Source: an archaeon
GTDB lineage: Archaea > Nanobdellota > Nanobdellia > Pacearchaeales > GW2011-AR1
Direction of reading: 5' to 3'
Length of the DNA stretch: 36,652 bases
Assembly (NCBI GenBank): GCA_009992175.1
Contig: JAACWA010000013.1
Coordinates: 1 to 36,652 of the forward strand
In this document: positions 9,496 through 18,730 of the stretch, one piece after another
How positions within the stretch are numbered: position 1 is the stretch's first letter
How the letters are laid out: each line of letters starts with the position of its first letter
Notes under the pieces: model-generated
The model's input: only the letters and a program-made list of their open reading frames with translations
Databases searched by the model: none
What the model was told of the DNA's origin: nothing
Position numbers and translations under genes: made by a program

Positions 9496-9912
9496 TTATT
9501 TCTTTTTTCTTCTTTTTGATTTTTTTGTTCTTCTTTTTGGATATCTGTCCTTTTTTCTTGAATTTAAAAAGAAATAAATAATGCCTATCCAAATTAGAAC
9601 AAAAATTACTGCAACAATGCCCTGAAAAAGAGGGGAGTTAGAGTCTAAGAGAGGATTTTCTGAGAAAATTTCAAATTGGATACTTGCAGTTGCAAATCCT
9701 CCTATATAAGTCATTTCAACTCCCAAAACATAATCATTTGGCAGTAAATTTGAAATATCAAACTCTTTACTAAACTTCTTTTCCTGATCAACATAAAAAA
9801 CCTCACTACTTTCAGAATAAATTTTTCCTTCTAGATCCTTAATTAAATATCTTAAACTTACATCAACCCCTTTTTCTCCGACTGGAAGTAAGGTAAAATT
9901 TGCTTTCAACAT
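9496..9912 (-). CDS. Single-TM protein with beta-rich extracellular-type domain and Lys/Arg-rich cytoplasmic tail; possibly 5'-truncated by a frameshift
   Basis: 'GIVAVIFVLIWIGIIYFFLNSRKKDRYPKRRTKKSKRRKKK' TM and basic tail. Confidence 0.6.
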   Translation of the reverse strand: MLKANFTLLPVGEKGVDVSLRYLIKDLEGKIYSESSEVFYVDQEKKFSKEFDISNLLPNDYVLGVEMTYIGGFATASIQFEIFSENPLLDSNSPLFQGIVAVIFVLIWIGIIYFFLNSRKKDRYPKRRTKKSKRRKKK

Positions 9913-10179
9913 TTTAGTTTTAGTTTCTTTTTCAGAAAATTTTTTTTCGGAATCTTCCCTGGATAAACTCCAATGTCCTCGGGAGAAACAAACCTCACTA
10001 TTATTGTTTTATTTTCAAATTTTTTCCATTTCTTTTTATGTATTTTTTATACACCATCTTTTATCGAATATGAATCCCTTGCGGGTTAACTCTCAAAAAA
10101 AAGCAAAAAAAACTTTATAAATATTTATTTAAGCTAAAAAAAAGGCCCGAAATTATTTAACCCGCAAAAAAATTAAAAA

Positions 10180-10461
10180 TTAATAAACCAACCAAAAATA
10201 AAGGGCAAGCAAAAGTAAAAGAGAAGCAATTCCAACAACCCATCTAGAAAGAAAATCTTTCTTTTTCTCTTTTATTTCTTCATCTTTTCTAACCTTTACT
10301 CCTTCTACTTCATTAAATTCAAACTTCTTTTGATTTCTTAGTAATTTCTTTTGCTTTTTACTTAATTCTCTTTCTTCTCCAAGAGAAGTTTTTGAATCAG
10401 TTTCTCCTTCTTCTTCAGGAAGAGTCAATTCTTCTTCATCATATTCGTCCATAAAAACCAA
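10180..10461 (-). CDS. Small acidic tail-anchored membrane protein
   Basis: C-terminal TM 'WVVGIASLLLLLALYFWLVY'. Confidence 0.6.
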   Translation of the reverse strand: MVFMDEYDEEELTLPEEEGETDSKTSLGEERELSKKQKKLLRNQKKFEFNEVEGVKVRKDEEIKEKKKDFLSRWVVGIASLLLLLALYFWLVY

Positions 10462-10474
10462 AAGAATCTAAAGA

Positions 10475-11248
10475 TTATAAATCTTTTTTTGAAAACAAAA
10501 GATATTCTTCATTACCTATTTCAAATTTTTTAAGAATCTCGAAATTTTCTTCAAGAAAACTGTAAAACCAATTTCTTTGAACAAAAAATTTCTTTTTACT
10601 AACTAAACTCTTTGTTGCAAAACTAACCACAAAGAAATCTGTTAAAGAAGAAAGCCCTAAAAGAAGCTTTTTGGAGTAATTTCTCTTTACCATTTCTAAA
10701 CTGTCTAACACCTTAAACAAAAAAACTATTTTTTTTCCTTTACCTTTTTTTAAAATTTCTTTTATCATTTCATAATTAAAGAGACTTTCATGAAAAAACT
10801 CAAAATTCTTCTTCTTTTCAAAAAATTTGTTTTGAATTTCAACGAGTTGTCCCACTGCTTCCACTCCAAAATAATTTATTTTTAATTTTTTAGGAAAAAA
10901 TTCGGAGCTAAAACCATTCACCCCACATCCAAGATCATAAACACTAACCTCTCCCTTAATCCCTTCAAATATTTTAGAATAAATCTCTGAATAATGGGAA
11001 AATCTCTCATTTGTAGAAAAATGTTTTTTCAAAAACCAAGAAGATTCTTTATTTTTGAAATTAAGAAGTTTATTTGATAAAAAAACAGTATACATTTTTC
11101 TAAGTAAATCCCTCGTTGGTTTTACTTTTTCTTCATCTAAATAATCTTTTTTATCTACTTTTTCAAAAACAAGTTTAACATCCTCTAAAGGCAACTGTGA
11201 AAACTCTTTTTTAGAGATTATTTTTTTAATTAATTCTTCTTTATTCAT
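10475..11248 (-). CDS. SAM-dependent methyltransferase of the FmrO/ArmA-type 16S rRNA methyltransferase family
   Basis: 'FSTNERFSHYSEIYSKIF', 'VYDLGCGVNGFSSEF', 'VVSFATKSLVSKKKFFVQRNWFYSFLEENFEILKKFEIGNEEYLLFSK' match the order of family motifs. Confidence 0.7.
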   Translation of the reverse strand: MNKEELIKKIISKKEFSQLPLEDVKLVFEKVDKKDYLDEEKVKPTRDLLRKMYTVFLSNKLLNFKNKESSWFLKKHFSTNERFSHYSEIYSKIFEGIKGEVSVYDLGCGVNGFSSEFFPKKLKINYFGVEAVGQLVEIQNKFFEKKKNFEFFHESLFNYEMIKEILKKGKGKKIVFLFKVLDSLEMVKRNYSKKLLLGLSSLTDFFVVSFATKSLVSKKKFFVQRNWFYSFLEENFEILKKFEIGNEEYLLFSKKDL

Positions 11249-11346
11249 TCTTAATCTCTTTTTAAAACTTATTTAGAAATTTAAGTCTTTCTAAAAATAA
11301 ATTTCTTTTCCACCAAGCTTATAAAATTAGTCCAATTTAAATCTAC

Positions 11347-12267
11347 ATGCCAGTAAATGTGAATGACCCTGAATTTGTAAAAGCAGAAAAAGAGTACTTT
11401 GAAGCAGAAAATTCTGAAGGAAGATTAATTGCATTAAATAAGATGATTTCTCATGCTCCAAAACATAAGGGAGGAGAAAATCTTCGTCAACAATTAACTC
11501 AAAGAAGGAAAAAAATTGAAGGGGAAATTGACAAAAAGAAAAAGGCAAAAAAGGGAACAAAAGGGGGAATAAAAAAAGGAGAACTTCAAGCAGTAATTGT
11601 TGGAAAAACAAATTCTGGAAAGTCTTCTTTAATAAAACTCTTAACAAATGTTGAAACCAAAGTTTCTCCAGTCCCATTTACAACCAAAGAACCAATTGTA
11701 GGAATTTTGAATTATAACGAAACTCCCATCCAAATAATAGAAATTCCTGCAATAGAAAGTGAAGAATTTGAAAGAGGCCTTGTTCATACCTCAGACACAA
11801 TAATTCTTTTAGCAAAAAAATTTGAAGAATTTGCAGAAATAGAAAAAAAACTTCCAGAAAATTTTGCAAAAAAAATTTATGTAATAAATAAGTCAGACCT
11901 TTTAAATTCAGAAGAAAAAAGAAAACTCTCAGCAAAAATGCAAAGTAAAAAATACAATTTTGAAATAATTTCTTCAATTCCCTTTGCTAACTCGGAACAA
12001 ATAAAAGAATTAAAAAAGAAGATTTTTGAAACTTTTGATATTTTGAGGATTTTTACTAAAGAACCTGGAAAATTAAAAAAGGAAAAACCAATGATTATGA
12101 AACCCAGGTCGACTGTAAGAGACGCTGCAGAAAAAATCTTGAAAGGATTCAGTAAAAAGGTTGTTGAAACTAAAATTTGGGGACCCTCCTCTAAGTTTGG
12201 AGGACAAGTTGTAGGACTTAATCACGAATTAAAAGATATGGACATTATCGAATTTAAAACAAGATAA
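11347..12267 (+). CDS. DRG/OBG-type GTPase with C-terminal TGS domain
   Basis: G1 'VGKTNSGKSSL', G4 'NKSD', TGS-like 'KPRSTVRDAAEKILKGFSKKVVETKIWG...GLNHELKDMDIIEF'. Confidence 0.8.
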   Translation: MPVNVNDPEFVKAEKEYFEAENSEGRLIALNKMISHAPKHKGGENLRQQLTQRRKKIEGEIDKKKKAKKGTKGGIKKGELQAVIVGKTNSGKSSLIKLLTNVETKVSPVPFTTKEPIVGILNYNETPIQIIEIPAIESEEFERGLVHTSDTIILLAKKFEEFAEIEKKLPENFAKKIYVINKSDLLNSEEKRKLSAKMQSKKYNFEIISSIPFANSEQIKELKKKIFETFDILRIFTKEPGKLKKEKPMIMKPRSTVRDAAEKILKGFSKKVVETKIWGPSSKFGGQVVGLNHELKDMDIIEFKTR

Positions 12268-13227
12268 TTATTTATACACCTTCCTAATTGGAGAAATAAT
12301 TTTTTCCAAATATTCTGTTACTGCTTTTTTTAAATCCATTGGATGAAGTTTTCCTTCAGAATAAATTTTTTCAAGTTCCTTATAATTTTTGATTTTTAAA
12401 TTTCCTCCAAACTTTTCTGGTCTTTCAATTGAAAAAGAATTAAATCTTGGAAAAATTATTAATTCTAACATTTGAAGAAGAGGGTTTTCATTAACCTCCT
12501 TTTCAGGACAATATGCCTGATTAATTGTTTTTTTGATTTCCTCATAAGAATCTGTAACTGAAATCCCACTTCCAGGAAGAGATTTTGACATTTTTTGTCC
12601 AGGACCTTTTAAAGAAGTAATTAGGGGAGTATGAATTATTTCAAAATTGTAGTCAAGTGATTTTGCCATATCTTTTCCAATCATATGAACTTTTCTTTGT
12701 TCCATTCCTCCAAGAGCAACATCAACTCCTAAATGTTTTATGTCCACAACCTGCATTAAAGGATACCATAATTGAGAAATTGTTGCATTTTTAACATCTC
12801 TTGCAATTTCTTGCATACTCCTTAAACCTCTTTGGATAGTTGAATTTTGTGCAAGATTCATTACATCGAGTTGATATTCTTTTTTAAATTGAAATGAACT
12901 TCCCAATACAACTTCTGCCTTAATTCCAATTGCTTTAATTGTTCTCTTCCAATTATCTACTTCTTTTTTAATCTCTTCCTCATTTCCTTTCCTATTTAAT
13001 AAAGCATGAAGATCTGCAAGAAGAAGAATTACTTTAAATCCAGCTTTTTCTAAATCCATTAATTTAGTAATTGTGACAAAATGCCCAAGATGCATTGGAC
13101 CATTTGGTTCATAACCACAATAAACTTTTGGTTGTTTCTTCTTTTTTATTAAATTTTTTAAATTTTCTTCAGTAACAATCTCAGAAGTATTCCTCTTAAT
13201 TAGATCCATTTTTTCTTTAAATTCCAT
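12268..13227 (-). CDS. tyrS: Tyrosyl-tRNA synthetase (archaeal type)
   Basis: 'GYEPNGPMHLGHFVTITKLMDLEKAGFKVILLLADLHALLN', 'HLGVDVALGGMEQRKVHMIGKDM', 'GQKMSKSLPG'. Confidence 0.9.
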   Translation of the reverse strand: MEFKEKMDLIKRNTSEIVTEENLKNLIKKKKQPKVYCGYEPNGPMHLGHFVTITKLMDLEKAGFKVILLLADLHALLNRKGNEEEIKKEVDNWKRTIKAIGIKAEVVLGSSFQFKKEYQLDVMNLAQNSTIQRGLRSMQEIARDVKNATISQLWYPLMQVVDIKHLGVDVALGGMEQRKVHMIGKDMAKSLDYNFEIIHTPLITSLKGPGQKMSKSLPGSGISVTDSYEEIKKTINQAYCPEKEVNENPLLQMLELIIFPRFNSFSIERPEKFGGNLKIKNYKELEKIYSEGKLHPMDLKKAVTEYLEKIISPIRKVYK

Positions 13228-13321
13228 TCAAACAAAAACAAAAACTTCTTATTAAATATTTCGTAAAAAAATGCACTACGCAAAAATTTAGATAAATGTT
13301 TAATAATAAAAAAGAAAGAAA

Positions 13322-13465
13322 ACCTTTGTCTGCCTAGTGCAGACTCTCTCCAACTTCGGTTGGTTAGAAAGAGTAGACTTAACGTCGACTCAAGAGTTAG
13401 CTCTTTATAACTAACTCGGGAGATGGAAGGTCAGAGCTTTTCTAAGAATTGGCCTTCCATTTCAT
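13322..13465 (+). ncRNA. Putative structured ncRNA (several perfect hairpins, one UUCG tetraloop)
   Basis: GTCTGC/GCAGAC (13328-13344), CCAAC-TTCG-GTTGG (13350-13363), GAGTTAG/CTAACTC (13394-13417), ATGGAAGGTCA/TGGCCTTCCAT (13423-13460); low coding potential here. Confidence 0.5.
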
Positions 13466-13499
13466 AAAAATTTTAAATATTCTTTTCTTAGTTTTTGGT

Positions 13500-14681
13500 A
13501 TGCTCTTAGAATTAATTCTCTTCCTTTTTGGAGGAATTCTTTTTGGAACTGTAACAGGCCTTACTCCAGGAATACACATAAACCTTATTGGGGGAATTTT
13601 AATCTCTCTTCCTTTTTTAAATTTAAATCCAATTTATTTGGTAGTTTTTGTGACTTCTATGGCAATCACACATACTTTTCTAGATTTTATTCCTTCGGTT
13701 TTTCTTGGTTGCCCTGACACTGACACAGAACTTTCTATTCTACCCGGGCATGAACTTTTAAAAAATAAAAAAGGGTTTGAGGCAGTATACCTCTCAAACA
13801 TTGGAAGTTTAATTGCAATTTTTCTTTTAATTTTAATTTTGATTCCTTCAATTCTATTTATGAAAAATTTTTATAACCTCATTTTATCTCTAATTCCCTA
13901 TATTTTAATTGGAGTTTCATTAATTGTAGTTTTTACAGAAAAAAACAAGATTAATTCTTTAGTTGTATTCCTTTTAACCGGTTTTTTGGGATATTCTCTT
14001 TTAACCCTTCCATTAAAAGAACCCCTTCTTCCCCTTTTAACTGGGCTTTTTGGGGCTTCAAATATTATTCTTTCTTTAAAAAACAAAACAAAAATTCCTC
14101 CTCAAGAAATAACTTTCCCAAAAATAAAATTAAAAAAACCTATTCTTGGAGCCCTTCTTTCTGCACCTTTTTGTAGTTTTTTGCCTGGAGTAGGTTCGGG
14201 TCAAGCAGCAGTAATAGGAAATGTAATCATAAAACAAAATAGGAAAGAATTTTTGGTTTTATTGGGAATAATTAATACTCTTGTAATGGGATTTTCTTTT
14301 GTTTCTTTGTATCTCATTGGAAAAACTAGAACAGGGGCAACAGCAACAATAAAACAATTTATGGGAAACCCTTCAACAAATGAAATGATTTTGATTGTAA
14401 TAGTTATAATTCTCTCTGGATTTATTGCTTTTAAATTAACCAACTTTTTTGGAAAGAAAATTTCAAAGAAAATTGAAAAAATAAATTATTCCAAAATTTC
14501 TTACTTTACCCTTATTCTTTTAGGAATTGTTGTTTTTTTAGTAAGTGGATTTTGGGGTTTATTGGTCCTGGTTGTTTCGACATTAACCGGAATTTATTGT
14601 ATTTCTTTAAATATAAAAAGAACAAATATGATGGGTTCACTAATTATTCCTACAATTTTATTTTATCTAGGAATAAATTAA
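13500..14681 (+). CDS. TctA/DUF112-family membrane transporter-like protein (likely ATG start at 13500, not the TTG at 13449)
   Basis: 'GGILFGTVTGLTPGIHINLIGGIL', 'PSVFLGCPDTDTELSILPGHELLKNKKGFEAVYLSNIGSL'; upstream part overlaps the hairpin region. Confidence 0.75.
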   Translation: MLLELILFLFGGILFGTVTGLTPGIHINLIGGILISLPFLNLNPIYLVVFVTSMAITHTFLDFIPSVFLGCPDTDTELSILPGHELLKNKKGFEAVYLSNIGSLIAIFLLILILIPSILFMKNFYNLILSLIPYILIGVSLIVVFTEKNKINSLVVFLLTGFLGYSLLTLPLKEPLLPLLTGLFGASNIILSLKNKTKIPPQEITFPKIKLKKPILGALLSAPFCSFLPGVGSGQAAVIGNVIIKQNRKEFLVLLGIINTLVMGFSFVSLYLIGKTRTGATATIKQFMGNPSTNEMILIVIVIILSGFIAFKLTNFFGKKISKKIEKINYSKISYFTLILLGIVVFLVSGFWGLLVLVVSTLTGIYCISLNIKRTNMMGSLIIPTILFYLGIN

Positions 14682-14684
14682 AAA

Positions 14685-17600
14685 TTAAAACCATTGCTCT
14701 AATTTTTCTTGTTTCTCTAATTCTTTTCCAAAAATACTATCAATATACCCTTTTATTAAAGAAAGATTTTGTTGAAGGTAAGGACTTAAATTATATTTTT
14801 TAGCTAAACTTAGTGCTGGATCAAGATATTTTTTAATTCCTCCTTCATGAATTGTAAAAATTATTTTTCCTCCGCAATTAACACATTTTCCACTTAAAGG
14901 AACACGTCTCATAATCTCATTACATTTAACACATCTAAATTCCTGCATTGAGAATTTTCTCAAGTTACCCCTCATATCTCTTATGAAATGCCTGTCTATT
15001 ATTAGTCGTGCAGTGTCAGAAGTATCAACTGACCTTAACCTTTCTACAAGTTCCATTTGATGTCTTACTTTTTCTCCCATATTTTCTAAAAGTTTGTAAG
15101 AGGAACATACTACCCCCTCATTTATGTCTTGAGTATTATGAGTAAATCCTAAATTTTTAAATGGATTTTTTCCTTCTTTTAGTATTTGCCTAATTGTAGG
15201 AATTTCCACTTTTGAAGAATGAACTTTTTCTTCAGCTAAAGTATAAAGTTCCAAAGGATAACCATTTGTAACCTCAAAATCTAAAATTTGATCATCAACC
15301 TCCCCCGCATCTATTTTTGCATTCAAAACTAAAGGAGCATCTTGAGTTCCTCCTCGGTGACTTGGTAAAAACTTTCTTGAAAAATTAAGTAAAACATCTC
15401 CTAAAAGCATTATCGCTGCTTCATCTCCATCACAATCTCTCCTTATTGCAGCATGCATGTAAGGGCTTGCAAGAAGTCCAAGAGTTTTTGAAAATCCTAT
15501 AAACCTACAAATTACTCCAGCACAATTGTGAGGAGCCATACAAACCCCCAACTTTCCAATTAAATCTTCTCTTTTTTTAACTTTGTAGTAAGGGGGAAGA
15601 GAATATACTTTTTCTAAGAGGTCATCAACAAAATTACAAATATTCAAAAAAACTTCTTCTCCTCTTTCATCTGGAGTTTCTACTGCACTTGGAATTAAAA
15701 CATCATGGGGCATAAGTTCAAGAATTTGATTTTCATCTTTAAGAGGCTCTCCATAAATATCTTCGTCATAACCCAATTCTTTTAATTTGGAAACACTTGC
15801 TCCAATTTCTTTTGGTTTAAAAGAAGTTAAAGGTAATTCTGTTGCATCCATTCTTATTGTTCCATCTTTATTAACTTGTAAATTATATTTTGCTCTTAAA
15901 ATTCCTTTAGAAAGGTGTTCTGGAATTTTTGATTCTGAACTTAATCCCCTAATTCCTTTAATTAAGGGAGGCAAATTTTCCTTTGGAATTGAAAGCAAAT
16001 CTCTTGCAGAATTAAAATAATCTTGGATATTTATTTTTTGAGTAAGAGAAGAAATTCCTTTTTTTTGGGAATATTCTAAAGTTTCATTAAATGATTTTTC
16101 TTTTATATCAGAAAAATAATATCTTTTTTTGGTTTTTGAAAAACATTTCTCACACTTTCTATAAACTGTTTCATGCTCACAATTCTCACAATAGAAAAGA
16201 GCAAAATTGCTCTTAACATAACCTGCTTCACAAGCTGTTCCAATACTCCTAAGTCTTCCCCCTTGATTTCCCACTGGAAAAAGGGAGTTTGGACTTCCAG
16301 TTAATTTTCTTAGTTTAGCTTTTTCAGGTCTCCCCATCCTTGTTCCAATAAATTCTCCTGCTTTATCTTTTATTTTAAATTCTGAAAGAAGGTTAATAAT
16401 TTCTAAAGGTGACCCCTCTAATTTTATTTTGGGAAGAATTTCTTTTAAAAAAGTCTTTTTAGAATAAAAATTAGAATTGATTCCTAAATTTGAAAGAAAA
16501 GACTTTGTAGTCTCTTCATCTAGAACCACATTTTCAATTGTTACTTGGTGAGGAACTCCCAAAAGTTCCAGTGCTCTCTTCGCAATAGAAAAAGTTTCCT
16601 TGTCTTTTTTAGTATAAGGAAAAATAAGTTTTTCATCTAACCAGGAATTGTTTAACCAAGAAAAAAGCTCTTCTAATTCTTTAACCGAAATTTGTGACCA
16701 ATAATAGATGTGCTTGGGATGGAAGGGGATTTTATATTTTTCACTAATCTCTCTAGCTTTCTCTGCAGAAACTTCATAAAAATTTATTTTTTCTTTAAAT
16801 CCATTTTTAATTAATTCTAAATTCCACCATTCTTCAACATATCCTGGAACAATTAAGTTTGAATTTCTATTTAGAAGGTCCGAAAAAGGAAAAAGAATAT
16901 CTCCTAAATAAATAATTTCTTCTATTTCAGGATAAAGTTTCTTAACCCCTTCCTTTTCTTTTAATTGAAGAACACTTCCATTTCTTAGTTTTACAATTGG
17001 ACCTTCAACTTCATCACAAGTTGTGACTGCACACCCTTTAGTTGGTTTTTCAATTTTTAATTGGGTCCCAATTGCAAGAAAATCATCTGTCACTGCCATT
17101 GTTGCAGGATGAACAGAAACTGCGCTGAATCCAGAAGTTCTTCCCCTTCCATATCTAAACCTAAACCCCCCAGATCGGGCAGGGTGGCCATATATGGGTC
17201 TCCCGGCAACTAAATCCTTGATGTATGTTGGAGAGCCACTTTTTTTGTCTTTTCCGAGAGTTCTTTTTTCATGAAGTTCAATATACTCTGAAAGAAAATC
17301 AAACCCTGAACATTTTACTCCCTTTTTTCTGGCTTGGTTTAAGAGCCTATATCCTTTAGCAGCTTTTTGTGCAAGTCCTTCAGCCATTACAAGACAAAAA
17401 CCACTTCTTAAAAAATTAGTATTAACTCTTTCTAAGTTTTTATAATTAGAAACCTCTAATTTTTCTGAAGGATCTCCCGCAACTTGAATAGGCATATTTT
17501 TTGCAAGAAAAAGAGTTTCCTCTTCTGTAGGCATGTATTGTAAATTTGTAATTCTTTCATGAAAATCTGACAATTCAGACCAAACCCTTCTAATCTCTTT

Positions 17601-18143
17601 TTCAGTAGGATCATATTTTGCAAATCCAAATTTTTCTCTTAAAAAATCAATTAAAATTAAAGCCATACATGAAGCAGTAGTTCCTGCTGAACGAATAGGT
17701 CCAGAAAAATTTGCAATTAGATACTCTTTCTTATCCCTGGTCTTTCCAACCTCAATACCAGTATATCCCTCAATTGGACTTGAAACAACTCCCAAAGTAG
17801 AGTAAGCCATTCCAACTCTTATTCCTGCATCAATTGATTCGAGAACATTTGAAAAAGAACAAAATTTTTGGTCAGAAATTTCTTCAGAAATTTTAAAAAT
17901 AACCGTCGGATCAAGTTTTCCATATTCTTTTTCTAAATCTAAAATTCTTTCTGCAATTCCAGAATTCATCATTTGAGGATAAATTGTAGAAATTAGTCCC
18001 ACTACTTTCTCTGCCATGCTAATTGCAAGAGGAATCTCAACCATGTCAACAGGATCAAATCCTTTCTCTCTTGCTTTGTTCATCAAAGAATAAACTTCAT
18101 CTATCTCTCCCTTCAAATTTAAAAAATAATCTTCAGTTTTCAT
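14685..18143 (-). CDS. polC: DNA polymerase II (PolD) large subunit DP2
   Basis: 'GRPIYGHPARSGGFRFRYGRGRTSGFSAVSVHPATM', 'HAAIRRDCDGDEAAIMLLGDVLLNFSRKFLPSHRGGTQDAPLVLNAKIDAGEVDDQ', zinc-binding Cys clusters; no intein seen. Confidence 0.96.
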   Translation of the reverse strand: MKTEDYFLNLKGEIDEVYSLMNKAREKGFDPVDMVEIPLAISMAEKVVGLISTIYPQMMNSGIAERILDLEKEYGKLDPTVIFKISEEISDQKFCSFSNVLESIDAGIRVGMAYSTLGVVSSPIEGYTGIEVGKTRDKKEYLIANFSGPIRSAGTTASCMALILIDFLREKFGFAKYDPTEKEIRRVWSELSDFHERITNLQYMPTEEETLFLAKNMPIQVAGDPSEKLEVSNYKNLERVNTNFLRSGFCLVMAEGLAQKAAKGYRLLNQARKKGVKCSGFDFLSEYIELHEKRTLGKDKKSGSPTYIKDLVAGRPIYGHPARSGGFRFRYGRGRTSGFSAVSVHPATMAVTDDFLAIGTQLKIEKPTKGCAVTTCDEVEGPIVKLRNGSVLQLKEKEGVKKLYPEIEEIIYLGDILFPFSDLLNRNSNLIVPGYVEEWWNLELIKNGFKEKINFYEVSAEKAREISEKYKIPFHPKHIYYWSQISVKELEELFSWLNNSWLDEKLIFPYTKKDKETFSIAKRALELLGVPHQVTIENVVLDEETTKSFLSNLGINSNFYSKKTFLKEILPKIKLEGSPLEIINLLSEFKIKDKAGEFIGTRMGRPEKAKLRKLTGSPNSLFPVGNQGGRLRSIGTACEAGYVKSNFALFYCENCEHETVYRKCEKCFSKTKKRYYFSDIKEKSFNETLEYSQKKGISSLTQKINIQDYFNSARDLLSIPKENLPPLIKGIRGLSSESKIPEHLSKGILRAKYNLQVNKDGTIRMDATELPLTSFKPKEIGASVSKLKELGYDEDIYGEPLKDENQILELMPHDVLIPSAVETPDERGEEVFLNICNFVDDLLEKVYSLPPYYKVKKREDLIGKLGVCMAPHNCAGVICRFIGFSKTLGLLASPYMHAAIRRDCDGDEAAIMLLGDVLLNFSRKFLPSHRGGTQDAPLVLNAKIDAGEVDDQILDFEVTNGYPLELYTLAEEKVHSSKVEIPTIRQILKEGKNPFKNLGFTHNTQDINEGVVCSSYKLLENMGEKVRHQMELVERLRSVDTSDTARLIIDRHFIRDMRGNLRKFSMQEFRCVKCNEIMRRVPLSGKCVNCGGKIIFTIHEGGIKKYLDPALSLAKKYNLSPYLQQNLSLIKGYIDSIFGKELEKQEKLEQWF

Positions 18144-18145
18144 TT

Positions 18146-18730
18146 TTATTTAATTAACTCTAAAATTTCCCTCCAATTTTTTACTCTCTTAATTCCTTTT
18201 ATTTCTTCTTCTTTGTTCCAAGGACGATCCATCAAAAAAGAAGGAATTCCGTAATTAAGGCAACTTTTTAAATTTGTTAAGTGGTCATCAATCATCAAAT
18301 CAATTCCAAGAAAATTTCCCATTTCCCCCTTTGTTTTTAAGTTTGAGGAAGAAGCTCCCCCTAAAAAATAAATTTTTTCCTTCAATCCAAAATGATTTAA
18401 AAAAAATTCTTGAGTTAATTCTTTTCTTGAGGGGGGTCTGGCAGTAATAAAAAAAAGTTCATGTTTCTTTTTTAATTCATGAATTGTTTCTTTAGCTCCT
18501 TCAATTAAAGGGAGATTCATAAAACCGGGATGAGATCCAAATTCATCTAAAAGAGAAACTACCTCTTCATTTGAAAGATTCAAAAACTCTTCAAGAGAAT
18601 AAACTGAAAACTCTTTTAAAGAATAATTTGTTTTGAATTTTTTATTATAAAAATTTAAAAAAACCAATTGATATTCCCAGAGAGTATCATCTAAATCTAT
18701 TCCTATTTTGAGTTTTTCCTTTTTGTTCAT
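18146..18730 (-). CDS. HAD-family 5'(3')-deoxyribonucleotidase-like hydrolase
   Basis: 'IGIDLDDTLWEY', 'FFITARPPSR', 'LMIDDHLTNLKSC'. Confidence 0.8.
   Translation of the reverse strand: MNKKEKLKIGIDLDDTLWEYQLVFLNFYNKKFKTNYSLKEFSVYSLEEFLNLSNEEVVSLLDEFGSHPGFMNLPLIEGAKETIHELKKKHELFFITARPPSRKELTQEFFLNHFGLKEKIYFLGGASSSNLKTKGEMGNFLGIDLMIDDHLTNLKSCLNYGIPSFLMDRPWNKEEEIKGIKRVKNWREILELIK

Noticed and set aside
11327-11977. Minus-strand ORFs opposite the TGS GTPase (116 aa and 99 aa)
   Set aside because: Antisense to a clear GTPase gene; Leu/Phe-rich composition is typical of shadow ORFs in AT-rich DNA.
14552-14803. 83-aa plus-strand ORF overlapping the ends of the transporter and DP2 genes
   Set aside because: Out-of-frame with both well-supported genes; no independent support.
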